Part shown: positions 57,681 to 64,000 of the stretch, piece after piece
Layout of the letters: every line of letters starts with the position of its first letter
How positions within the stretch are numbered: position 1 is the stretch's first letter
Assembly: GCF_039542055.1 (NCBI RefSeq)
Contig: NZ_BAABHK010000006.1
Coordinates: forward strand, 434,001-498,000
Length of the DNA: 64,000 bases
Source: Actinoallomurus vinaceus
GTDB taxonomy: Bacteria; Actinomycetota; Actinomycetes; Streptosporangiales; Streptosporangiaceae
Direction of reading: 5' to 3'
Program-made: the position numbers and the translations under genes
The notes under the pieces: model-generated
Database searches by the model: none
Told to the model about the DNA's origin: nothing
The model's input: only the letters and a program-made list of their open reading frames with translations

Positions 57681-58769
57681 TCGACCAGCCGCAAGGATGT
57701 TCTTGGCCGCGTTGATGTCCCGGTCGTGCCGGGTGCGGCAGCCCGGACACGTCCAGTGCCGGGTGGAAAGACTCAGCACCGCGAGCAGGTGCCCACAAGC
57801 CGAGCAGGTCTTGGAGGAGGGGTACCAGCGGTCGATGACGATGAGGGTGCGTCCGGCGCGTTCGGCCTTGTAGGCCAGTTGCCTGCGGAACTCCCCCCAT
57901 CCCGCATCGCTGATCACGCGCGCCAGCGCGTGGTTCTTGACCATGTTGGTGACCGCGAGGTCTTCGATCACGATGGTGTCCGCCCGACGCACCAGGTTGG
58001 TACTGACGCGGTGCAGGAAGTCGTTCCGGGCGTTGCGGACCTTGCGGTGGGCGCGGGCCACCTTCGCCTTGGCCTTACGCCGGTTGGAGCTCCCGTGCTC
58101 GCGGCGGGCCATGCGCCGCTGGTAGCGGGCCAGGTTGCGGGCCTTGCGCTCCATGTGGCGGGGGTTGGCGATGCGTTCCCCGTCGCTGGTGACTGCGAAG
58201 TCCTTGATGCCGAGATCGATTCCGATCTCGTGCCCGGCATCGTCCATGGGGTCGGGCGCGTCGGTGTCGATGGCGAACGTGACGTACCAGCGGCCGTCCG
58301 GATCCCGGGAGATGACGACCGTGGTCGGGTTCAGTGCGGACACCTCGACGTCGTCGAAGGACCACACGAACCGGAGTGGTGTCGTGGTCTTGGCCATGTG
58401 AAGCTCGCCGTTCTTCATGCGGAACGCCGAGCGGGTGTAGTGCGCGGTCTGCCGGGCGTTGCGGTTCTTGAACCGTGGGTACTTCGCGCGACCGGCGAAG
58501 AAGTTCGCGAACGCCGCGTGCTGATGCCGCAGCGTCTGCTGCAACGGAACCGAGGACACCTCCGACAGAAACGCCAGGTCCTCGGTCTTCTTCCACGCGG
58601 TCAACGCGGCATCGGTCTGCTTGTAAGAGGTTTTCTTGCCCCGCTGATAGGCCGCGTGGCGTTCGGCGAGGGTCTTGTTCCACACGACACGCACACACCC
58701 GAACGTGCGGTTGAACACCGCCGCTTGTTCGAGGTCCGGGTAGGCCCGGCACTTGTACGCCGTCCGCAT
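57564..58769 (-). CDS. tnpB: TnpB RNA-guided nuclease
   Basis: A 401-aa TnpB with an intact RuvC triad D185 (IGIDLGIKD), E269 (IVIEDLAV) and D351 (RHDRDINAAKN), and a zinc finger C322/C325/C341/C344 (CSACG...CPGC). It belongs to a different TnpB lineage from the one at 35437. No tnpA is present. AAGGTG lies 7 nt before ATG 58769. The guide RNA would be encoded across the 3' end, roughly 57505-57680 on the minus strand. Confidence 0.93.
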   Translation of the reverse strand: MRTAYKCRAYPDLEQAAVFNRTFGCVRVVWNKTLAERHAAYQRGKKTSYKQTDAALTAWKKTEDLAFLSEVSSVPLQQTLRHQHAAFANFFAGRAKYPRFKNRNARQTAHYTRSAFRMKNGELHMAKTTTPLRFVWSFDDVEVSALNPTTVVISRDPDGRWYVTFAIDTDAPDPMDDAGHEIGIDLGIKDFAVTSDGERIANPRHMERKARNLARYQRRMARREHGSSNRRKAKAKVARAHRKVRNARNDFLHRVSTNLVRRADTIVIEDLAVTNMVKNHALARVISDAGWGEFRRQLAYKAERAGRTLIVIDRWYPSSKTCSACGHLLAVLSLSTRHWTCPGCRTRHDRDINAAKNILAAGRAVAGHKPGDACGAGVRRQGSSLPQSALNQETRAARRPA

Positions 58770-58924
58770 GACCGACACCTTACAACTGTCATACGACCGT
58801 GTAAGGCGAATGGGCGAATGTCGGCGGAGTCCGTTCTCAGGCCGTCTCGGCTATGCCAGGCCGTTCCTAACGGAGTCCGAATTCCTCCCCGGCCTGAAGG
58901 CCGGGACATCCACCGGAGGACTAG

Positions 58925-59893
58925 GTGAACAGGTACGTCGTCGTCGCATCGGTGCTCGCGCTGGCCGTGACCGGAGCCTGCGGCTCGGACTCCTCGTCCG
59001 GCGGCACGTCGGGCGGCGCCAAGAAGATCACCCTGATCCAGGGCATCGCGAACGAACCGTTCTACATCTCCATGTACTGCGGGGCGAAGGAGGAGGCGGC
59101 CAAACAGGGCGTCCAGCTCAGCGTTCAGGCCCCCGCGCAGTGGGACGTCGCGCAGCAGACCCAGGTCGTCACCTCGGTCGCGGCCTCCCGGCCCAAGGCG
59201 GTGCTGATCGCGCCTGTCGACAAGGACGCCATGGCCGGACCGATCCGGCAGCTCAATGGCAACGGCAGCAAGGTGATCTTCGTGGACACCGAGTTGTCCG
59301 ACCAGTCCCTCGGCCTGTCCCGGATCTCCTCGGACAACAAGCTCGGCGGGCAGCTGGCCGCCCAGACGCTGGCCAAGCAGATCGGCGACAAGGGCAAGGT
59401 CGTCGTACTGGCTCCCAAGCAGGGCATCGCGACCACCGACGACCGGGTCGCCGGGTTCAAGGAGGAGATCGCCAAGCACCCGAACATCAAGCTCGTCTCG
59501 GAGCAGTACCCCGGGGACGAGGCGGGCAAGGCCACCGAGATCGTCAACGGCGAGCTGTCCAAGAACCCCGACCTGGCGGGCATCTTCGCGGCGAACCTCG
59601 TGACGGGGGAGGGCGCGGGGGCCGCGCTCAAGCAGGCCAAGAAAACCGGTGCGGTGAAGCTGGTCGAGTTCGACGCCAGCCCGAAGCAGGTCGAGGACCT
59701 GAAGGCCGGCACCATCCAGGCGCTGATCAGCCAGGAGCCGCTGGACATCGGCCGCCAGGGGATCGACCAGGCCGTCGCCGCCCTGGGCGGCAAGCCGGTC
59801 ACCAAGCAGATCAAGACCCAGCTCGTGGCGGTCACCAAGGACAACGTCGACCAGCCCGACATCGCCAAGTACCTCTACAAGCAGAGCTGCTGA
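58925..59893 (+). CDS. Sugar-binding lipoprotein of the CUT2 transporter
   Basis: A 322-aa RbsB-type binding protein with lipobox VTGAC (Cys19). Mature part: KKITLIQGIANEPFYISMYCGAKEEA then the two-lobe periplasmic-binding fold. Its GTG start at 58925 has GGAGGA 4 nt upstream, but that motif belongs to the inserted element, not to the original operon. Transcription must now come from read-through or a promoter inside the element. Confidence 0.92.
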   Translation: MNRYVVVASVLALAVTGACGSDSSSGGTSGGAKKITLIQGIANEPFYISMYCGAKEEAAKQGVQLSVQAPAQWDVAQQTQVVTSVAASRPKAVLIAPVDKDAMAGPIRQLNGNGSKVIFVDTELSDQSLGLSRISSDNKLGGQLAAQTLAKQIGDKGKVVVLAPKQGIATTDDRVAGFKEEIAKHPNIKLVSEQYPGDEAGKATEIVNGELSKNPDLAGIFAANLVTGEGAGAALKQAKKTGAVKLVEFDASPKQVEDLKAGTIQALISQEPLDIGRQGIDQAVAALGGKPVTKQIKTQLVAVTKDNVDQPDIAKYLYKQSC

Positions 59894-59911
59894 GAACCCG
59901 CCGGGCCGCTG

Positions 59912-59941
59912 CGGTCCGTCCGGCGTACCTCGGACGGACCG
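59912..59941. terminator. Bidirectional terminator between convergent genes
   Basis: CGGTCCGTCCG and CGGACGGACCG form a perfect 11-bp stem with an 8-nt loop, in the gap between the sugar-binding protein and the ArsR-like gene. Confidence 0.8.
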
Positions 59942-59949
59942 GGCGGCGC

Positions 59950-60918
59950 TCAGCTCGCGGAGTCGAGCAGGGCGACCGCGGCCGGTGTGGGGCTGTGCAT
60001 CGCGTACGAGCCCATCCGCTGCGTCGTGATGAGCCCGGCCTCGCGGAGCACGGTCGCGTGCTGGCTCGCCGACGCGTTCGACACGCCGACGCGTGCCGCC
60101 AGCTGAGTGGTGGTGCACGCCTCGACGGCGAGAGTGGAGAGGATGACGGCCCGGGTACGGCCGAGCAGGGCGGCCAGGGACCCGGTCGACGCGCGCTCCG
60201 ACTCCAGCGCGGACCGGGCGAGCTCCCGGGCGATCGGGAACACCAGGGTCGGCTGTGGCCCCGGGTCCTTCAGCATGATCGGGTCCTTCCAGCAGAAGTA
60301 GGACGGCACGAGGAGCAGTCCGCGCCGTTCCAGGTGCACGTCGCGATCGACCGGATAGGGCAGTTCGAGGACCGGCTGTTGCCAGCGAGCCTGCGGATGC
60401 AGTCCGGTCAGCAACCGGGTGACTCCGGTGTGCCGCAGCGTCCGGCCCCGAACGGCGAGATCCGCGTGCACCTGCCGGTCGATCCGCCGGGCGAACGGCG
60501 CCACGGCGACCCGGTGGTACTCGCGGATCGTCTCGGTGAGCCGCCGCAACGCCCGCCGTGATCCCTCGGCCAGGGCCTGGGCGTGGCTCGAGAGGGGACG
60601 TGCGGGGGGCAGCGCGGCGAGGTCGGCCCGGATCCGCGGCGCCGGGGTCGAGAGGATCCGTTCCAGTCCCTCATCCAGGCCGCCGGCGCCCGGCGTCAGG
60701 AAATCGGGGGAGTAGCCGCGCGGCGGTGCCAGCTCCAGTAGCAGGTGCGCCGACGCCGGGAACCGCGCGCGGACCTGCTGCCGCCACTGGTCGAAGACGG
60801 CGGATCCGTCCTGGTCGGCGAGCTTGTGGAGGCTCAGAAGCACGTCCCATGTCGGGTCGGAGCCCGTGGCGAGCCGAGTCCGGCCGATATCTTCCAGGGT
60901 GAAGTGAATCCGCAGCAT
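59950..60918 (-). CDS. ArsR-like winged-helix regulator with long N-terminal domain
   Basis: A 322-aa protein. The last 80 residues are an ArsR-type winged helix (LSTLAVEACTTTQLAARVGVSNASASQHATVLREAGLI). The preceding 230 residues form a family-specific domain (MLRIHFTLEDIGRTRLA at the start). Such two-part regulators are frequent in actinomycetes; their signals are unknown. ATG 60918 has GGGGAC upstream; longer in-frame starts add unrelated sequence. Confidence 0.85.
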   Translation of the reverse strand: MLRIHFTLEDIGRTRLATGSDPTWDVLLSLHKLADQDGSAVFDQWRQQVRARFPASAHLLLELAPPRGYSPDFLTPGAGGLDEGLERILSTPAPRIRADLAALPPARPLSSHAQALAEGSRRALRRLTETIREYHRVAVAPFARRIDRQVHADLAVRGRTLRHTGVTRLLTGLHPQARWQQPVLELPYPVDRDVHLERRGLLLVPSYFCWKDPIMLKDPGPQPTLVFPIARELARSALESERASTGSLAALLGRTRAVILSTLAVEACTTTQLAARVGVSNASASQHATVLREAGLITTQRMGSYAMHSPTPAAVALLDSAS

Positions 60919-61135
60919 AAGGTCCCCGTGTGGCCGCTGTGTCGTCGGGCGATATCTTGACGCCCGGCCTTCCGCGCCCGGTGCCGAAGTGTCCAGATCC
61001 GGCCACCGCTTCAAAAAAGTTAGAAACGTCCGACCCGGCGTGATCCATGGTTCCTCCTGGTCGGTGACTTGGAAGGCACTGTCACCGATGACTGACTCCC
61101 GGGACGCGGAGAATTCGTCGCTCAACGGCGGGCGG

Positions 61136-61672
61136 TCAGCCGTACCGTCGGCGGCGGACGGCGTACGCCACGGTGACGGCCGCCAGCAACGGCCCCCAGG
61201 CGACGAGCGGCAGGTAGCACGCGGCCATGATCACGGTCTTGGCTCCGTGCGGCATCTCCGGATCGCCGCCCGACGAGAAGCCGAAGACCAGCGGCGTCCA
61301 GATCCGCATCAAGGCGATCGACCCGAGCGCCGCCGGGATGATCGCCGCGAGCGGGTGGACTCGCCTGCCCCGCAGGAACGGCACCCACCGCGGCCAGACC
61401 TCGCCCCACGGCCGGACGAGGCCCATGCTGAGGAACGCCACCGCCTCGGACACGGCGGTCAGCGTGATGACGTACGGCAGCATGTACCAGGGGCCGTGCT
61501 GCGGATCCTGGGAGCCGGTGAACCCCGCCGGGAGGCCGAGCCCGAACAGGATCCGCCAGATCCCCGACGGAAGCGCGCACCACAGGGTCGCCTGCGCGGC
61601 CCAGTCGGCCCACCGCGGCACCTCGCCTCTGGTCCGGGGTGCGGCGTCGGCCGGCACCTCGACGGCGGTCAT
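61136..61672 (-). CDS. Four-helix membrane protein of unknown function
   Basis: A 178-aa membrane protein with about four hydrophobic helices (ATLWCALPSGIWRILFGLG, MLPYVITLTAVSEAVAFLSMG, PLAAIIPAALGSIALMRIWTPLVFG, VIMAACYLPLVAWGPLLAAVTVAYAV). ATG 61672 overlaps the stop of the small upstream gene by ATGA. Function unknown. Confidence 0.85.
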   Translation of the reverse strand: MTAVEVPADAAPRTRGEVPRWADWAAQATLWCALPSGIWRILFGLGLPAGFTGSQDPQHGPWYMLPYVITLTAVSEAVAFLSMGLVRPWGEVWPRWVPFLRGRRVHPLAAIIPAALGSIALMRIWTPLVFGFSSGGDPEMPHGAKTVIMAACYLPLVAWGPLLAAVTVAYAVRRRRYG

Positions 61673-61803
61673 CGCACGCTCCCGGCGGTCCGGTCCGCGG
61701 CGGCGTGCCCGGGCTCGCCCGATCCGGTGGCCAGCATCGCTCCGGTGATCAGGGCCGCGAGTGCGGCGACCAGCGCCAGCTTGATCTTCAATTTCCGGGA
61801 CAT
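61669..61803 (-). CDS. 44-aa small membrane or exported peptide
   Basis: A short gene with the product starting MSRKLKIKLALVAALAALIT, followed by GAMLATGSG and a polar tail: a basic head, a hydrophobic helix and a soluble end, as in a signal-anchored peptide. GGGAG lies upstream of the ATG and the stop overlaps the next start (61669-61672), so the two are translated together. Function unknown. Confidence 0.65.
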   Translation of the reverse strand: MSRKLKIKLALVAALAALITGAMLATGSGEPGHAAADRTAGSVR

Positions 61804-61921
61804 CGCGCACTCCCGCGTCGAGGGGTCGGTTCACGCGATCCACGATCCCGCCCGTCCTGGCCTCGGTGCCTCCCCCGTACGGGCCACCGACCTCCCCCGC
61901 GAGGGGTGACCGCTGCCCGGG

Positions 61922-64000
61922 TCAACAGGTCCGGCGGTACCCCGTCCCAGAGATGTAGGTCTTCCAGTCCGCCGAGGACAACGGTCCGAAGCCGCGACAC
62001 AGCGCCGCTTTGATCTTGTCGGGCGCTATGAGGTGGGTGTGGAGGCGGCCCTCCCCATCGAGGGCGAGGACGGCCGAGCCGTCAGGGGTGAAGGCCAGTG
62101 TCTTGACGCCGCCGGCGGGGTCCGTGGAGCCGGTGAGCGGAAGTCCGTAGGCTCGTCCGTTCGCGACGTCCCACAGCCAGATCCGGCCTGCCGGGTCGGC
62201 GATGGCGAGCAGCCGCCCGTCGGGTGAGAACCTCATCCAGGTCACCAAATCCACGTCGAGGCGGACGTCGGACAGACGCCGGAGGGTCTTCCGGGCGTTC
62301 CAGAGCGAGATCATCGCGCCGAATTGGTGGTCCGCCAGGATCCCGTCCTTGCTGAGCGCCCGGGGCTTCAGCAGTCCGGTGCTCGGCGCGATCAGTCTTC
62401 TTCCGGTCGCGACGTCGATGACGCCTTGGTCCGGAGCGGGGATGACGGTCCGCCCGTCACGGCTGAAGAGGATCTGGGAGGTGTCATCAAGCTGGGATAT
62501 CGCGACTGCCGGGCTCCTGTCCTGCCGCTGGCCGGTGGAGGTGGCACGAAGGGTTCCCGATCGCACGTCCCATAGTTCGAGCCGGGTCGTGTACCCGGCG
62601 AGCGTGACCACCGCCAGGGTCCGCCCGTCGGGCGAGAACGCGACGGGGGTCCGGCTGCTCAGTTTCCGGTGGGTCGTCAGGGTGGTCTTCCTGGCGGCGG
62701 AGGCGACGTCCCAGATCTCGATGTCCCCGTTCTCGCGGATGTTCGCCAGGAGCCGGCCGTCGTCGGACAACGCGTACAGACCGTCGCTGTTCGCTCTTGA
62801 GCGGCCGGTGACCGTGGGAGGAGTAAGCGGTAGTTCTCCCCGTCTGACCCGCTTGACGGGATCCCAGATCGCCATGCTGTGGTCCTCGAAGCCCTGGATG
62901 GCGAGGGTCGAGCCATCCGCACTCGTCACGGCCGTGTCGAAGTACCTGGGAGCGAGTTGGACCGGGTCGCCGAGTGCGCCGAGGGACAGGACCGTGGCGC
63001 CGTCGAACACGCAGCGGAGCGTGCGATCGCCCGGGCCGAAGGCGAAATCGCCAGTGGTGCAGTGGTCGCTGGGGTAAGACAAGATCGGCTCATCCTGGGC
63101 ACCGTCGGCGTTCCAGATCGTGCTGCCCATGTTCACGTACCCGCCGTCGGAGCTGAAGCCGAGTTGGCCGGTCGTGCCGGACGGGATCGTGCGCCAGGCC
63201 ACTCCGGGGGCGGGGGCGTACGTATCGACGTCGATGCGGGCGTTCCCATCGACCTTGCCGAGTTGGACGATCGCCAGCCGGTTGCCGTGCGGACGCACCG
63301 CGAGGCGTCTGCCGTCGGGACTGACGCCCAGATCGACGATCTCTGCCTTACTCAGCCGGATCAGTGGCCGGGATGCCTTCTTCCCCGTGTCGAGGTCCCA
63401 GGACTCCACCGACGCCCCGTGCGCGCGAATCAGGTGCTTTCCGTCAGGGGTGAAGACCGCCGTGCTCTGGCCCGGCACGAGCAGGTGCGGGATCTCCAGG
63501 ACGGGCTTGCCGGTAGCGGTGTTCCACACCTTCACCTTGTCGGGCTTCCACTCGACGCTCAGCAGGCGGGTACCCGTCGGATTGAGCACCGCGTACGGCT
63601 CGGGGACGTGGAACGTCACCGGCCAGGGCCGACCGCTCGTCGTGTCCCAGATGCCGACGGTGCCGTCCTGCCGGACCACCGACACGGCCTTGCCGTCGTC
63701 CGTGAGCGACACGATTCTGGTGGCCCCTGAATCCGTGATCGGCGTCCCGGTCAGGGGGATGGTGCGCGTCACCTTGTGCGCGTCCACGTCGACGATCTTC
63801 AGTTCGTTGCCCAGGGCGTGGGCGGCGACCGCGATGTGGCCGGTCCGGTCCTGGGTCCACTCCCAGTTCCCCTCGACTCCTGGAGGGCGGTAGTCGTCAT
63901 ACTCCGGCTGGCTGTACAGCGTGACCAGGGCGTTCCGGGCCTCGGGCCCGTCGGGTGCCAGGCTCGCCGCGGCGATGGCGAGTCGTTTGGCGGTCGCCGG
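61922..64000 (-). CDS. WD40-repeat protein (N-terminus outside window)
   Basis: The frame is open through the right edge, giving at least 692 residues with the N-terminus missing. It contains multiple WD40-type blades, for example FSPDGRTLAVVTLAG, LELWDVRSG, FSPDGRLLAIADPAGRIWLWD and FTPDGSAVLALDG. The part nearest the edge (AKRLAIAAASLAPDGPEARN) resembles the helical linker preceding WD40 propellers in large nSTAND or Ser/Thr-kinase regulators, so it may be the C-terminal half of a signalling ATPase. The internal GTG at 63787 is not a real start. Confidence 0.85.
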   Translation of the reverse strand, partial: PATAKRLAIAAASLAPDGPEARNALVTLYSQPEYDDYRPPGVEGNWEWTQDRTGHIAVAAHALGNELKIVDVDAHKVTRTIPLTGTPITDSGATRIVSLTDDGKAVSVVRQDGTVGIWDTTSGRPWPVTFHVPEPYAVLNPTGTRLLSVEWKPDKVKVWNTATGKPVLEIPHLLVPGQSTAVFTPDGKHLIRAHGASVESWDLDTGKKASRPLIRLSKAEIVDLGVSPDGRRLAVRPHGNRLAIVQLGKVDGNARIDVDTYAPAPGVAWRTIPSGTTGQLGFSSDGGYVNMGSTIWNADGAQDEPILSYPSDHCTTGDFAFGPGDRTLRCVFDGATVLSLGALGDPVQLAPRYFDTAVTSADGSTLAIQGFEDHSMAIWDPVKRVRRGELPLTPPTVTGRSRANSDGLYALSDDGRLLANIRENGDIEIWDVASAARKTTLTTHRKLSSRTPVAFSPDGRTLAVVTLAGYTTRLELWDVRSGTLRATSTGQRQDRSPAVAISQLDDTSQILFSRDGRTVIPAPDQGVIDVATGRRLIAPSTGLLKPRALSKDGILADHQFGAMISLWNARKTLRRLSDVRLDVDLVTWMRFSPDGRLLAIADPAGRIWLWDVANGRAYGLPLTGSTDPAGGVKTLAFTPDGSAVLALDGEGRLHTHLIAPDKIKAALCRGFGPLSSADWKTYISGTGYRRTC

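Larger units (their letters stand above)
57505..58924 (-). mobile_element. IS605-like TnpB-only element inserted in the sugar operon
   Basis: The permease-side edge is ...GGGAGGTACTC followed by element sequence GTTGACTTCC; the other edge is GGAGGACTAG followed by the binding-protein start GTGAACAGG. Joining the flanks gives GGGAGG-TACTC-GTG, a proper RBS and start. Hairpins sit near both ends (57517-57534 CCCCTTC/GAAGGGG; 58888-58905 CCCGGCCT/AGGCCGGG), and on the tnpB strand the target flank ends TTCAC, compatible with a short 5' target motif. Boundaries may be off by 1-2 bases. Confidence 0.78.

Noticed and set aside
58601..60118. Long minus-strand frame opposite the sugar-binding protein
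   Set aside because: It runs through the clear lipoprotein gene and into TnpB off-frame; no domain is recognisable.
1..64000. tRNA, rRNA or origin sequences
   Set aside because: Intergenic regions were read for cloverleaf ends, rRNA blocks and DnaA-box clusters; none was convincing.

Overview
The window is high-GC DNA from an actinomycete. The evidence is a WhiB regulator, a four-gene conservon (histidine kinase / Roadblock / DUF742 / small GTPase), a TIGR03084-type mycothiol-dependent-enzyme relative, ydaO c-di-AMP riboswitches ahead of a cell-wall hydrolase, and many apparently leaderless GTG starts placed 6-8 nt after a TANNNT box. The layout and the gene families fit a soil filamentous genus such as those of Streptosporangiales/Thermomonosporaceae, but the genus is inference. 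No rRNA, tRNA or CRISPR array was seen.

Layout. (1) 1-9588: a sugar-catabolism island with a 2-hydroxyacid dehydrogenase (cut by the left edge), a LacI regulator, a GH43 beta-xylosidase, a convergent MalFG-type ABC transporter and a divergent ThuA protein. The transporter and thuA promoters carry related LacI-type operators. An AidB-like acyl-CoA dehydrogenase and its TetR regulator follow. (2) 10626-12533: two secreted cell-wall proteins (double-psi barrel and CHAP) behind two tandem c-di-AMP riboswitches. (3) 13035-16520: a sulfate-assimilation operon (sulfite reductase, 58-aa zinc ribbon, APS reductase, sirohydrochlorin chelatase) headed by a cysteine-ending leader peptide. (4) 16652-21989: small zinc protein, TIGR03084 protein, YihY membrane protein, TauD-type dioxygenase and a secreted phosphoesterase. 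(5) 22219-25842: EfeO and EfeB-type iron genes without EfeU, diverging from a sucrase/ferredoxin-like protein with an IdeR/DmdR1-type iron box between them. (6) 26001-28502: WhiB, an alpha/beta hydrolase, a phosphoribosyltransferase and a degenerate DosS-like kinase. (7) 28617-33545: glpD, tetR, an alkyl-DHAP-synthase-like flavoprotein and a lipid kinase, a plausible glycerol ether-lipid locus.

(8) 34515-36803: a yccF gene split by inserted DNA that carries an intact inverted yccF, a decayed tnpA and an intact TnpB. (9) 36926-42711: a Pro-rich repeat protein, a metallophosphoesterase, a Q-rich DUF4234 protein, a PolA-like polymerase with an unusual motif A, and an alpha/beta hydrolase. (10) 42813-48933: a FAD monooxygenase and O-methyltransferase flank an SsuABC/TauABC-like transporter whose ATPase is divergent from the binding protein and permeases. 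(11) 49258-54482: the conservon plus an SGNH hydrolase. (12) 54701-59893: a LacI-controlled CUT2 sugar transporter whose permease and binding-protein genes are separated by a TnpB-only IS605-like element. (13) 59950-64000: an ArsR-like regulator, a 44-aa membrane peptide with a membrane protein, and a WD40 protein cut by the right edge.

The observations most worth follow-up are the tandem c-di-AMP riboswitches with a leftover start region between them, the sulfur leader peptide, the insertion-element edge that replaces a ribosome-binding site, the split yccF, the DosS-like pseudokinase beside a DosR-regulon-type gene pair, and the ether-lipid gene set.
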